From Chamaea fasciata (Eukaryota > Chordata > Aves > Passeriformes > Sylviidae): a DNA stretch of 64,000 nt. The position numbers and the translations under genes are program-made. Shown one piece after another: positions 12,701 through 25,902 of this stretch. Below the pieces are notes generated by a model. That model saw only the letters and a program-made list of their open reading frames with translations. It did not search any database and was not told where the DNA came from. The stretch spans positions 55,765,563-55,829,562 of the forward strand of contig JARCOQ010000005.1 in assembly GCA_029207755.1 (NCBI GenBank), written 5' to 3'. Positions within the stretch are counted from its first letter, which is position 1, and each line of letters opens with the position of its first letter.

Positions 12701-15119
12701 GTCTGGTGAAGCTCAAATTACTATGCTATAGTTTACTAGAAAGGTCCAAATATACAACAAGGAGAAAGAGAACTTAAGAGGGAAACATCTGCTTTTTCAT
12801 GTCTAGGATGGTGGCAGAGTAACTTTCAAATATATAACGGTACAATTTATGTTTACTCATATTTTATAAAACTACTCCATGTGGTACATGGTAAGGCAGT
12901 ATTAAAGCACAAATACCACTGGCAAAAGACAAAGACACTGTGGCCATTGGCTCAAACAAGTACATAAAAAAAGATTTTACACAAAGCTAGATAATGTGCA
13001 TGCACTGGCATCCTCACACCTATTCCCACACTGCTATAAGCAGTCCCCGAAAAAACAAGTTCAGATTTAGAAACATGATACTGTGTCAAGTTACTATTCA
13101 GCATGTGGCACAAACAACAGGTGAGGGTTTCACTTTGTGTATTTCAGGTTTAGAGTGGAAGCACAAGTCAAAACTCTACAGTCAAAGCTATATCTCAGAT
13201 TCACCCACTGCAGTCTGGTACCCTCAGCAGCTGCTTTTCAACCAATCCTAAATAAGGAATATAAAACTATTTTTATATCTACTGAACTTTTCTCTTTTGA
13301 AGGTGAGGAGTCATAATCAGTATCCGTGACATAGTACTGAAAGACAAAGACAACTGCACTTGTTCAGAGAACGTAATATCTGAACACCCATTTTCAAAGA
13401 TGCTTATATTCTTTGGTAATTAACAGATTGAAGTCTTAAGAGCCTTATCACCAGAACTAGCATCGATTCCCAATGTTGTCATGAGTGAAAGTCACGAGAA
13501 GAAAGTCTGGAGACCCTCTCTTTACACAGCAGGCTTGTCAAACCTAAATTACCTCTGCATCCTTCAGTCTGCAAACATTTTTTTGTCTGCCAGGTACATT
13601 TTGCCCATAGTATTTGCTCCACATAGCTTACAGGATGTCACTGCAAGGGCCATGATGCTACCTATGCAGGACAGCAACCTTCACCCCAAGGACTTGCCTC
13701 CTCACCTGGCTGCGTGCTGTGCAGAGCCCCAGTTCTACAGCAATGGGCGACATTTAAACTGCATTACAGAAGCCGTGAAAATAGTTATGAAGGTAATTTA
13801 TATTCCCATTCATGTCATTGGTTACTTGTATCAGGCAGACCAGATTTCTGAAGACTGCATCCCATAAAAGTAGATGAAACCTGCAGGCTTGGTGTTCTGC
13901 TGCTGGAGCTGCAGAGGGACATGACTTCAGCAGGTACAGAGCAGATGCTGCCCAAGCTAAGCACATAAATTGCTATCTGTGGTACAAAGATTGGTTTTTA
14001 GGCTTTTTGGTCCAGGAAAAGTGTCTTCCCCTTTGTAGAGCCAAGGTAAAAAAGCTACAATTTCCAAACGTGACACAAAAAATGTCTATGATAAATTATG
14101 CATTAGCTTTCTGTGCAAAGTCTTTCAGGTGACAGAGAGGCAGATGGTTTTTGAGTCATGTGTACATATGTTTCTCAGCAGAGCTTCCTATAGAAGTTTC
14201 TAGGCGTGAAAAGATCAGATAAAATCCTTTCAAAGAGGAAGAGGAAAAGATATCATTCCAGTGACAACTTCAAATATTTTAATCAAATACTGGAGAAGTT
14301 GTTTCAGCATATATTTAAAGCTGAGTAGAAGTTTCCTGGATTGAGATGCAAATGAATATGAGCCAGCGTGTCTTTTCTTTTTAGGGGTTCTTAAGCAGGT
14401 TGTCACAGGGGATCCCTGAGAATATGCTCATGGAGTGACAGCAAAGGCCTAAAAATTACAGGCAGAGGATGACTTCAGAGGGAAAAGCACAAATATGAAT
14501 CGTCAAGGATGGTCAGTGAAGGATTGCAACCTGAGAGCTGGGCAGGGTTTACTTCAGGGTGCAACAAAGAAGCTGTAATAAAAGGGAACAAAGAACTTAT
14601 ATTGAACAGATATAAAATATCTATATAGTTTTATAGGAAAAGGAAAGAACAAAAAAAGGAAGAATAGAAAAAAAATCCCTCTGCAAGATGGTGATTGCAG
14701 GAAGGTGAGAGTAAGAGGAGATGCTCTGCACCGTGCCACCCCTCACCCCAGCAGTAACAGCATTGTGCCCAGTCAACACTTTTCCACAGCAGGTCCTCCC
14801 TCCCCTTCTTTGGAGAAGGAATACTGTTCTTCTAAAACTATCCATCAGGTGTTATCTTTTTGTTCATGGGTTAAATAAACTAGAATTTTAACACGTGCAA
14901 GCGTGGGTTTTCTGCTCAACTTTTCCAAAGCAAGGTGGTAAAGACCACAGCACCTGATCAAATTAAAGGTGGACATAATCAGTTTTTAAAAATTAATTAA
15001 AAATATGGAATATTAAAAAATTTAAAAACCTACAAAACCTCTAAGTACTTAAAGGTTTATAAACGCTCTACAGCTTCAGATAATGAATAAATAATTCATT
15101 ACACAGTAGCTCTTAAGGG
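9726..15119. other. Unique AT-rich intergenic DNA; no supported gene
   Basis: More than 5 kb without recognised repeats. Open frames of up to 128 codons (13481-13867 +) and 126 codons (10033-10413 -) have no motif and no flanking exon signals that form a model. A 97-codon minus-strand frame at 11378-11671 is Lys/Ser/Gln-rich and also unrecognised. Short A- or T-runs occur (for example near 11070 and 11265). Confidence 0.55.
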
Positions 15120-15460
15120 TGCATTTCCTCGCTCGAGGAATTCCTGAAATGAAGCTTGGCAAATGCAAAGAACCCATGAAAAAAAGGGCATTAATTCCAG
15201 AAGGTTCTGAATTTAACAAGTTTCTATCTTAACATGAGATGAGAATTATTATTCTGTCACTCCTCCTGAATGATACCAGGATGCAGACGCTGAGCACGGC
15301 GCTGGAGCGCGAAGGTTTGCTGTGCCCAGAGCAGCTCCTCGCTGCACCTGTTTACGATCGATTGCCTCATTATCATTTCGCTCAGCAGGAGGGAGCACAG
15401 CTAAATTCCCATTCAGAGAAAACTGAAAATTCCCTGGGACGTTATTAATGTCCCTTTCCT
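15120..15460. promoter_or_regulatory. Candidate regulatory block with CpGs and palindromes
   Basis: About a dozen CpGs fall in 340 bp, against very few in the surrounding AT-rich kilobases. At 15125-15140 there is a perfect inverted repeat (TTCCTCG, CT, CGAGGAA), overlapped by the palindrome AGGAATTCCT at 15136-15145. A forkhead-like 'tgtttac' lies near 15350. Open frames cross it on both strands, but none looks coding. Calling it regulatory is inference. Confidence 0.25.
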
Positions 15461-15897
15461 GTGCTGCCCTGCATGCCACTCCCTGAGCACTGGGAGCTTT
15501 GTTGTCTGGGTGCTGCACGGCAAAGAATTGCACTACAAAAGTCTCCAGGCTGTGGGGATGGCAACTGGACATGACAAAGCACAGAAATAAGAAACCATGC
15601 CCATATGATGCATTGGTGTTTTGGGGTTTTTTTTCAGGGTTTTTCTTTCCCCCCAAAACAGATACATCTAACCAAGAGCAAGGGGATAGATTAATATACA
15701 GAGAGGAAGGAAGCAGGAAAAAACAATGTATTTTTCACATGTTTTCATAAATCACAATAAACCACCATTGCTGACTATTTTCATCCCTGCAGCCAGGTGG
15801 GCTCTGTGCTGCAGTGCAGAGATCCAGAGTTTGGGCTTCACACCATGGCTTTCTGCTTCCTGTGCTGGCAAGGGCGAGAGACCCAGCCCTGCTGGAA
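15461..15897. other. Unassigned spacer with G/T-rich tract
   Basis: It contains a G/T then C/A mixed tract at about 15618-15660 ('ttttggggttttttttcagg' and onward). No gene seen. Confidence 0.5.
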
Positions 15898-16030
15898 ACA
15901 TGCAAGGTCAGACTGGGGGGGGCTCTGAGCAACCTGACCTGCTGAAGATGTCCCTGCTCATTGCTGGGGGTTGGACTAAAGGATCCTTAAATGTCCCTTC
16001 CACCCCAACTGTCCTATTAGTTTATGATTC
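15898..16030 (+). mobile_element. CR1 LINE, ~130 bp 3' end
   Basis: The order 'ggctctgagcaacctgacct', 'gtccctgctcattgctgg', 'gggttggactaaaggatcc', 'gtcccttccaccccaac' and 'ttatgattc' matches the terminal part of a CR1 subfamily different from that at 4757-5293. The tail repeat is reduced to one unit. Confidence 0.82.
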
Positions 16031-18517
16031 AGAGCTGCTAGGAGACCTTCAGGCACTCCTCAAATTGACCTGGGGTGTAGCATTTAGGGGTAGACTCCTA
16101 AACCCTTAAAACGCAGTTTTTACAACCAGAGCATCATAACACTGAAAATTGCTGTAGAGTTGAATTTCATTGGTACTTATGCTCCTCCTCAAATATTTGC
16201 AACCCCTTATCTCTGCTTGGGTTTTGTTCTCTTTTTTTTCCCCTGTATGCTGCTGAAAGCAAAATTTATTTGCACATAGGGAAAGCTCAGCAAATAGTTA
16301 AATATATTCACCCTAAAGAGCCACATGTAAGAATCATGCATGCAGAAAGTGGTAATTGTCACATGGAAATAGCTGACCAACCACAAGTCCCAAAATAGCA
16401 AATACTCACTGAAATGGTTGTACCACTGGAATATTTTTGCATAAATTATTCACAGAATAATTCTGAATATTGAATGCGCACAATGTTGAGGCAGTCTGGG
16501 AAAGTGTGCACAGATGCATTTTTCTTCTTTGTACAGATTTTTGTCACGTCATGATAAAATTGGTCATGTGGCCTGCACAATTCTCTCTCCCCTCACAGTC
16601 TTGCAGACAAAGGTGTAACAGTGTCCCTGTCCCACAGCACCCCTTGTAAGTCAGAGTCCGATCAACTCTGAACCCTAAGAGCATTAAGTTCAATATGAGC
16701 AAAGTGGTTAAATCAGGATTTCTTCATTAGAACAACTGCCTGTCTGTTATTAGCAGATTCTATTTGTTTGATGCTGAAAAAATCTTACAAAAAATGAGCT
16801 TTGAGAGTTGACTTGTTTTATTTGCTACCATTGGACTGTGCTATCCTTTTGGGTACCCGGATCCTATGCTGACCAGCCTGGGGCAATCTGTCATTTGCCC
16901 AAAAACTGCTCACATCTGTAAGGTGAGATAAAGTACCAAAGGTTCTTTAAGAGGCAGTTTGACACCACTATTTATTTCCTGTGATCGATTCCGCACAATG
17001 CAAAGGAACAATTGCAGTTCTTTCCTAGACTGAAGGTACACAAGAAAAATAAATATTCCTTTCTTAAAATTCATGGAAGATGAAGTTGAAGATCCTCTTG
17101 GTTCATTGTGACCAGGAATATAATTCTATTCTGAGAAGTGCATTAATTTAAGTCAATGCATCTTGGGTGGAAGAGGCATGAATCAACCACTTTTTTTTTT
17201 GTTCAGTAGAAACACTCCCAAAAAATATATAGCGGGAAAAAACCCTTATACCACTTTTCCTGTACTGATTCTCCAACAGAAAGTAAAGAATAAGAAGTGT
17301 TTTGCACACTATTGTAAATTCTCATACTAATGATATTCCCTGTGGTACTTACATACCATGAAATGAAAAAAACCCAAACAATGGAGGTTTGTGCCAAAAA
17401 ATTAGCATCTGACAGGTAGAAGAGGAGAATCACAGAAGGAAAAGGCAGCAGAGGTCAAATGAATAAAGCAGCGAACACATTCTGAGGTGTTTCAGAGGCA
17501 GAAGGTCTCAGTTAAGCTCCAAGATTAGCTTGTGGTCACGTGCAATCCTTATTTTCACCTCTGAACTCTGTCCAGTGTCTCCGGATACCTCTTCACGGCA
17601 CAACATCAGGCCACACAGAGACCCTGAATGAACTTGCTCAAAGAACTAAAGTAACTAAAGCCCTTCTGAGAAGTGTATTAAGAACATCACTTTATCCTGG
17701 TTAGTCTGCATGTAGTCCTGAGAGGATGACTGAATATAAATCTCTCAAGCTCTAGAGAAAAGTGTGGTTGCTCGTGTGCCATCTGCAAGGTACAGTATTT
17801 TTTCCATCTAGACAAATTCTTAATTGCCTTGACTGATGCTGAATGTTTCTTTCATATGGCTAATTTACAGACCTAGTGATGAAGGTATTATTTCAATTAT
17901 CATGGGAAAAGGAATATAAGTAAGAATAAAATCCCTTGAAAAGTTGGTGGATTCACACAAGTAAATAATAAAATTTACCACTGATCTGAATATTACAAGA
18001 AGTTTATCTTACAGCCAAAAAAATCCTTTGAAACAGGATGGAAAGGTCTAATTAGATTTGGAACTATGTAGCTCTACCTGCAGTAAATTTATGACTTCTG
18101 TAGCTGTTAGGTATAAGAACTTCACAACTGTTAATACAGTTATCAAGTATATGAATCATCCCTTCTCTATTTTTCAGGTACAAATTCAAAGGCCCCACAG
18201 AGAACATAAAAGTACTTAGCATCTAATCTTAACCAATTTCCATGGAAAACAAATGGGCATCATACCTTGAAGAATCTGACACAAAATTATTTCCTTCAGG
18301 TCTTATAAATAATCAGCTGCAGAAGAGAAAACTGAATCAAATTTTCAAGTTCAAGGCTGGCAACCTAATCTCTAGATAGGTTTCTTCTCCTGTGTGTTAA
18401 AACAGCAGCCTGGAAAAGAAATCATGTTCTGCCCCTTGGTTGAGTCTTTGACCTAGTCATAACATGAAAGATCCATGGGACTTCTTGGGGCAAGCTATGA
18501 GAACAGGGTTTTCTATA
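16031..18517. other. Unique AT-rich intergenic DNA
   Basis: No recognised repeat or gene. Open frames are 60-76 codons at most. T-rich and A-rich runs occur at about 17190 and 17365. Confidence 0.55.
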
Positions 18518-18522
18518 TGGAG

Positions 18523-19147
18523 GGTGAAAAATGAGGTTCACTTTCTTGGTAATATTTAATAAGTTTAATAAAAAGACAATTAGGACACAGAAATAAAGGA
18601 TTATGGCTGGGTGCTTGGAATTCAGCCAAAACCTACCATCTCAAAAATACCCTCTAAATCCCTTTTGTTGCATTAGCCTGTTGCATATTCATAGACCATT
18701 ATGCATTATTCAAACATTCCTTTGAGTTTAGATGTTCTTTTGCTTGGTTTTTACATTGACTTGTCTTAGATTAAATCAATATAGTTTATTTCTCCATTTT
18801 GTTGTTCTTACACTCCCTGATAACGGAGAAGCAATAAATTCTTCCTTTGGGGTTTGGGGTTCTGGTTTATGTCACTTATCTTCATCCAGATAGGGTAATC
18901 CACAAGTTGCCTTCACCATTCTCTGAGTTAGCTACATGAATAAAAGCATTTTAACATCACATAATCTCCATTTTAATATTGTGCTATGGCTTAAGATATA
19001 TTTATCACACTACTAACAAAATTTCTAAATTTTGTTAACAGCTGAAATGAAAACTATATTCATGCAGCAAAGTTATTCCAACATTATACATTTAGCATTC
19101 ATTTTAATATTTGCAAAAAGCCAATAATATAATGTGGATTTGTAACA
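18523..19147 (+). mobile_element. Solo LTR, family A copy 2, with 5-bp target duplication
   Basis: This copy aligns with 356-1065 and the reverse complement of 34024-34570. It runs from 'ggtgaaaaatgagg' (first base changed from the family's TG) to 'tttgtaaca'. The poly(A) signal AATAAA is at 18833-18838. The 5 bases before it (18518-18522, TGGAG) are repeated exactly after it (19148-19152), which fixes both ends and shows a single retroviral-type insertion. A 5-bp duplication is typical of ERVL-class elements. No internal retroviral sequence remains, so a full provirus, if there was one, was lost by LTR-LTR recombination. Confidence 0.85.
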
Positions 19148-19152
19148 TGGAG

Positions 19153-22100
19153 TTAATACTTATTGCAGGATCTTATTGCTCAGAATCACTTGCATGGATA
19201 TTCACCGCTACAACCAATATCACTAATTCACCTTGGGGTGTTTGGTTTGGTTTTGGTGTTTTCATTTGTTTGAAATCCCTTTCCCCACACAAGTGTTAGG
19301 GATCTCAGTGCTAGCATGGCCCTGCCAGAGGCCACAGTGGTGACTCCTCAAGGTGAGGCAGTGCAAGCCTTTCACATTGTGAGCACTGCATAGCAGCAGT
19401 CCCACATGCTTTGCCCTATTGCTGCTAAGAAAACCTGCCGAGTATCTCATGGGAGAAGGGGCTGCATCAGAGCAGCAGCCTTGCTGGGAAGACAAGACCT
19501 GCAAACTCAGGGGCAGATTTATCATAGCCTTTTTGGCTGTATATCTGTGTTCTCAGGAATTTCACGCTATCCTCTCCAGGTGCCCCAGAAGACTTTTCTG
19601 ACTTGGCTGTTCCCCACCTTTAAACCCACAACCAAGACATAAGCAGGAAAAAACCATTTCAAGGTGACTGTTGGAGTGTTTCCTAGGCTTTCTGCCCCAC
19701 TCCGTCGGCTTATTTGGGAGAGTGATGTAAAGCACAGAGGCAGGAAGGGCTCCTGTAATCCCCGGGATTTACATGTAAAAATTCAATCCTGGTTAGCTTT
19801 GCCTTCTTCCTCTCTAAAGAAAATGTATTAGCCTGGATTTGTGGGCTCTAGGAGTAAGTTCTTTAAATTAGTAAAGCCTGATTATTCAATGTGGGAAAGA
19901 AATCTGTTCCTCAGTGAGTTTAGGACTATTGAATAAATTCCACAGTAAACACAATCCTTAATGTCCTGATCCTCACTGCAACAGCAGATTAAATTCTAAT
20001 TAGTTTATTTTCAGTTTAATTGTTCTCACATGAAAGATGCAAAATCTGAAAGATTGCTTGAAAAAGGGTTCAGAAGTTACTTAAACAAGGATTTGATCCT
20101 AAGATCACTGAAATCAAAATTTTCAATGAGTTTTGGATCAGTTGCTGCATAACACAAAATTTGTATGAACATCTAAACACATTTTGTTGCACAGGAAGAG
20201 TCTAGCAAAGCCCCCATCTCCCTATAAAATTACTGCCTTAAGTGCACCCATTGTTTCTTCAAAAAAAAAGGAAGATGTTTTATTTGGAAACTATTTTATC
20301 TACATGTTTGGTACATAGCATGCTTCTTCTATCTCTCTGTTTCAATTACCACTAGTATCATTATTAATAAATCACACTTAGTTGGTATGGAGATAATTAG
20401 ATCTGCAATAAAATATTGTGACTGAGCTTCTGAAGCAAATAAACAGTAAGTACCAGGAACAAATTAATGCTAAACTAACAATGAATTTATTTCTGTGAAA
20501 ATTGTGTAATCAGGAAAAAATTAAGAAAGGATAAAAAAAATTAGGAAAGAATTAAAAAAACCAAAACACACATAAAAAACCCCCAACCCCAAAACAACTA
20601 AATCACTCTCTATATTCAGCACTTTCTGATGGTTTCTGGGAGACACTGTGTTTGCTAGAATGTTGTTCTTAAATCTGAATATTTATTAAACCACATGATA
20701 GCTCTGCCAAGGGCAGGGCAATAATGCATTGCCACACCAACTTGTGTAACAGCCACACCAGGCAAAAACAAGCACTAAATGTGCTGCCTGTACACACAAC
20801 TTTGAATACCAGTTTATTTGAAATAGGCTTGCAGAGTTAGAGGCAAACTTTAACATTGATGCAAATGTGATTTTCAGCATGTGGAAAAAGCTTTTTACCT
20901 TGAGCCATGAATATGACTGTAGCAAGCCAACAAGAGCATTTTGCTTAGAGTAAATTTGGGGTTTCTTTGGGGTGAAGAAAGTCTGCTAGCAGAAACTGTT
21001 TATCATCTTGGAAGAAGATATGGGGTTTGGGCATGGCTATGTGAAACTAAGTATTTCTGAAAGTGAAGTGGCAGATGGGAGGCAAACCCTAGGCAAAAGA
21101 TTGAAATCAGAATTTTGATTAAACTACATTTAAATGTAGCCACAGAGAATAAATTAGGTGTAAACATTACATCCAAAAAGGATCCCAGACAACAAATTTG
21201 GTTAAACACTTTTTCCCTGAACAAAGAAATTCCTCTTTAAGTTCATTAAAATATGGGTGGATAAAAGAAGAGTTTTCTTCTTAGTTCTGTCTCTAAATTC
21301 ATTATAATTGCATCGCTGACTTTTGTGCTATGTATACAAATTCTCATTTACATTTGCTTTCATCTCTACTTCTGTTAAATGTGATTTCAAGAGAGCTAGA
21401 AGGCAACCAGGCTTGGGTGTAGTAAGCCATTAAACTCTCTGTGCTGGCTGTTGTGATGCCATTCCCAGGTTCTCCAGAAATAAAAGCTATGCTCTTCTGG
21501 AAACCAGAGGGGTCAGGGCCAGTGCCAGGCACTCACGGTGTTTGCACAACAGAAATGTCCTTCCCCAGCAGCAGAGCACTGGTGAGGACTGCCAGCACCC
21601 TGCAGCCTCAGAGTGAGTTTGTGACAGTGGCTCCCCCTCCTCAAAAAGTTTAAGAAAAAAAATCATCCACATCAATGCCCTCTACAAAGTTGTTAACCAT
21701 CTGTCATTCCTTTCCCTTCCTTCCCAAATTCCATAATAGCTGTTAGTGGAATAAAGAAAACAAACTCTCTGTCACAGGTGGTTATGGTTAGAGGCGCATG
21801 CACTGGTGCTTCTAGACCAATTCCTGATCTGCTAATTAAATTGTCTTCTCGGCACTTCATGGAAACAGAAGTAGCTTTGCAGTAATAAAGTCAACAGCTG
21901 AGGAAGAAAACCGCTAAGGAAATCTGAGATTTTGAAGCCCAGGGTAATGGTGAAGACCTTTACAGGCAAAGCATTGAAGAGATACCTGTGGAAAGAGAAT
22001 GAGAGGACAAATGGGGGACAGAACAGAGAGCACAGTGGAGCTAATGATATCCTGGCCTTGGTGGAATACAGGCCATGGGATAAGCGACCACAGATGTGAG

Positions 22101-22309
22101 AAGAACTGGGAAAGTACACCATATGCAGATATCAAGGTTTTTGAAACTATGTAGTTTTGTAAGGCTGCCAAGTAACGCAAACAATAGGCTGATTCTGCAA
22201 CTAGTGGGAAATTCTTGCTTAGGGATGTGACTGCTTAGAGCTGGAACTGCTTGGAGCTGCAACATTATGTAAGACTGAACTGAGAGGAAAACAAATTACG
22301 TCAACCCCT
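19153..22309. other. Unique intergenic DNA
   Basis: No supported gene. Includes an A/C-rich tract at about 20546-20600. Open frames of 60-96 codons at 19262-19642 and 21344-22265 overlap on both strands and lack motifs. Confidence 0.5.
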
Positions 22310-22395
22310 TTTTGCTTGGACTTCAACGACTTCAACTCAGACTTCGACTTCTTTTTGCTTTGACTTCTTGCTTGGACTACTTCTTGCACCCCTCT
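22310..22395. repeat. Imperfect GACTTC-type tandem repeat
   Basis: Variants of 'gacttc' and 'ttgcttggact' recur through the stretch (for example 'cttcaacgacttcaactcag'), a degenerate low-copy tandem array. On the minus strand it reads as a Lys/Ser-rich open frame (within 22219-22419), which is a by-product of the repeat. Confidence 0.5.
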
Positions 22396-23529
22396 TCTGA
22401 AGTCCAGTCTCTCAGTCATGTGGCAAAAGAGTCCTTTTCTTTCTCCATACTCTGATGCATCACTTAAAACTTAGGAGTGTTTTGACTTTACAATTCATGT
22501 GCATGATATAAGACTGTCATAGCCCTGATTTTTCAATTTCTGCTAAACTCAGAGACTCTTGGATTTGCATTCAGGACAAAAGCAATGCTAAAATACTCCA
22601 AAAGATAAAATTCCTTTCTTTCAACCCTGCCATCTAGCCCTTCTTAGCAAGCTGTGCTTTTCTCTGAGCTTTTCTTTCATCAGTGGTTTTCAAACCATAC
22701 ATCCAAAAGCAGGTTAGGTGGATCTTGGATAGCATTTGTTTAGAGCATCCAGCATCCTGAGCACGCTCCCATTATCCATACTTAATGGTTGCAAAATCTC
22801 ATTCAAAACTGAGCATTTTCTGGTTCAGTAGCAAGCCACATTTTACATAGATTGAGCTGGAGAACCCCTGAAGAACAACTTCTGAGACTTTTGTAAGCCT
22901 ATCCGAAGCACAGGAACCCATACCAGTGAATGAGAAAAAACTCTACTATGCCCTAACATGGGTGAGAGGCAACCACAGTTTGCAACCAGTCAGTTTGAAG
23001 ATAAGACCTTGAGGCTTGAAGTTGAGGAAGAAATTTCTACACTGAAGCAAAACAGTGTAAACATTTGTTTTCTACTCCAAGGGTGCAAGAGTACTATCTG
23101 ATGGTAGGATCCCACCTGAATTGTCATCTCATCTGAATTTAGCTGCCTAAAAGCAAAACTTCAACTTAGTGTCTAAGTCTCTCCCCTGCACACAGACAAA
23201 AGCATTTTGATTCAATCCACCTGCTTGGAGCACCTAGAAATGATACCTTAATTTTTGGTACCTAAAGGTTAGTCTGGACCGATGGCAAATCTTCATCAGG
23301 TTTACTCAGGACAACTTTTGAAATTTATGTAGGACGGTACACAACTGTCAGGACCCCGGTGGCACTGACAGGCATTATTAACACTGACCATCTTTTTTGT
23401 CTTCTCTGACACATATGGCCATTGTGGTTTAGCTGTAAGCCCTCGAGACTGAGATCAATAACCAGGTACCAAGCTGCATTACCAAGACTTGACCCAGTAA
23501 CTCAAATAATTTTACTCCCTTTCTCTTCT
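22396..23529. other. Unique intergenic DNA
   Basis: No gene or recognised repeat. Confidence 0.5.
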
Positions 23530-24065
23530 GTTTGGCACTCATTAGACCACATGTGGAGAATGATGTCCTGTTTTGGAACCTCCAGTTGAAGACAGACATT
23601 GTCAAAATGGAATGAGACCAGGAGAAGGCCAGTAACATAGGACCACTACAACACTGGCTCACATAAGTGTAAGAAGTATCTGAGACACCAGGCATAAGAG
23701 GAGGAAAACGGGGATCTCAGGGGAGATCTTATGGCTGTCTTCAACAAACTGATGGTCGTTTGCAGAGCAGGCAGAGAAAGCTGCTTGTAGCACACAGCAA
23801 AAGCACAAGAGCCGAAACAGTGCTACAGGCAACAGACACAAGTTGTAACAAGAGAAATACCAGTTGGATCTTAACAAACACTTTTCCCCATTAGATGTGG
23901 TCAGCTGTTGGCAAAGTCACTCAGAGAAGCTGCAAAGTCAATGTCTTTGAGCTTAGAGTTCAACAGCACAAGACCATGACAAGCTGACCCAGCTCATCAT
24001 GCCATTAGCTGGAAGTAGAGCTGAATTAAACCAGAAGGTTCCCTCCACAAGTTTCTGTGCAACTC
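23530..24065 (+). mobile_element. Old, diverged CR1 LINE fragment
   Basis: Faint but ordered CR1 landmarks are present: 'gtcctgttttggaacctcc', 'agacagacattgtc', 'aggggagatcttatggctgt', 'caacagacacaagttg', 'taacaagagaaatacca', 'tcagagaagctgcaaa' and 'ccagaaggttccctcc'. Many small gaps and substitutions separate it from the CR1 at 4757-5293, and it belongs to another, older subfamily. Confidence 0.65.
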
Positions 24066-25902
24066 AGGGTTCACTCAGCTTCCACCAAGTCCAATTCAGA
24101 CCTCTACCAGCCTCAGGGTAGGCTTTCTATCCATTCTATTTCACTACCACTGGAAAATGAGGATAAAAGCCATGCTTGAAAGGGAAAACAAGCTTAATTT
24201 GTATATTATGAAAATATTTAGAGAGGACAAAACATGTTACTTAAAAAATTCCCAGCCCAAACCTTTTCTGTTAGTCCAATTCTAGATGTGTTGAAACCCC
24301 TAACTTTTCTCATCCCTATTAGCATATGCATTTGTGGAAGTAAAATAATTAATACTCAAGACTGAGTGCCCAGATTCTCCAACACATGCAAATAATAAGT
24401 GAAAATCAAAGTGCTCAAACTTTTGTGACTTGTAAGGGCTTTTGACGGCTCACCAATATAGAAAATGAACAAAATTCAAAGGTGCAAAAAACAACTGGTC
24501 ACCCATAATGACAAGTCTGAAAGAAGGTGGGGAACTTAAAGGCAGCTTTCCTCTCCACAGCAGTTCCCCGTGAAGGCAGTCAGGAGGGGGGAGAAAATCT
24601 GATGGAATCTATTTTGCATTCAAAAAAGGCATAAAGCAGAATTACTGAATGAGTGGTGAGAGAGGGAAGTGAAAAGGCTGGACAGTGTTCAAGGCAGTAA
24701 TGGTTGTGAATGCTAATGCCCTTACTGCAATTCCCAGCTCAGCCAATTTAATGTGATGACAAACAGCAATAAAACACAACCCTGCATCACAGTCCTACCA
24801 TAACATCATGACATCGCACACTACAATTTAAAGATAACTAACTTACTTCATCATCAAATTTTGCCATTGCATCTGGCTGTAAACTATGCCAAGGAGATAA
24901 GGAAATTCTGCACCAAAGAATTGGAGATTCTCAGCAGTTTTCCTCTAAGGGTGTGGCAAAAACTGTACTTCTACACAAGTACATCTTTTTGGGTGTTTTT
25001 TTTTTTTAATACATTGTTTTCTTTGTGTCCTGTATTGCAGCACTCCTTTCCTTAATTGAAGAAGAATATTTATATCATCTGTCTGCAAGTTGCTGAGGTT
25101 ATGCAATATGCTCCATATAGAATCTGAATCCCACCATCACAAAGGGTGTAGATTTATATTACAAAGGTTCTTGTCCCAGTTTTCCTTGCTTTGCAGAAAA
25201 ACAACACATCGCACTCACTAGTGGGATAAATGTTTCTTTGTTCAGAGCATGGGACTGTCCTATGGTACCTGAGCAACATTCGGGGCTTGTTTGAATTCCA
25301 TCCCCTTTGGGCAGTGTGATCAGCTCCTGAAATTTGCAAAACTTAGATGAGGCTCAAAGCTCTCTGAGCTTTGTCAGAAATATTTTTTCCTAAGCAAGTT
25401 TGATTAAAAGCTGGCTGTTTCACGTAAGATGTTATGAAGAACTCAGTTAAAGACACTCCTTTGTATCCCCATGGATAAAATGCCTGCTTCCTAGGACTAC
25501 ATGAATGGAAGAATGCATAGTTTCCACATCAGGGCCAAGACTCAGGTAGGGTTTGTCAGCTTCCAGTTTGCTAGAATGTATCAGCTTGTTTTCTTTCTTT
25601 TTTGCATGATTTTCCAGCTCAGATGGATTGATGTTTTTGATATATTTTCTTGGGAATAAAAAAAAAAACCAAAACCTACCTTGGAACTGGCTTCTAAAAT
25701 AATTTTTTTATCAGTGTTCAAAAAATTTTGAAGATGAACCTCTCAGTTATCACTTCCACTATCACTGAAGACAGGTAATGTATCTCAGGTGGCTAAAACA
25801 GGCTGAAATTTCTGCTGTCCTCTTTGCTTTTATGGCCTAGACATGTCATAATGAAAACTAATTGCAGATTTTTCTAAACCTGCAGTGTCTATGCTTTCAA
25901 AA
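24066..25902. other. Unique AT-rich intergenic DNA
   Basis: No gene. T(12)-type run near 24996-25007 and an A/C run at about 25659-25680. The 5-bp sequence CAAAA at 25898-25902 is the left target site of the next LTR. Confidence 0.5.
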
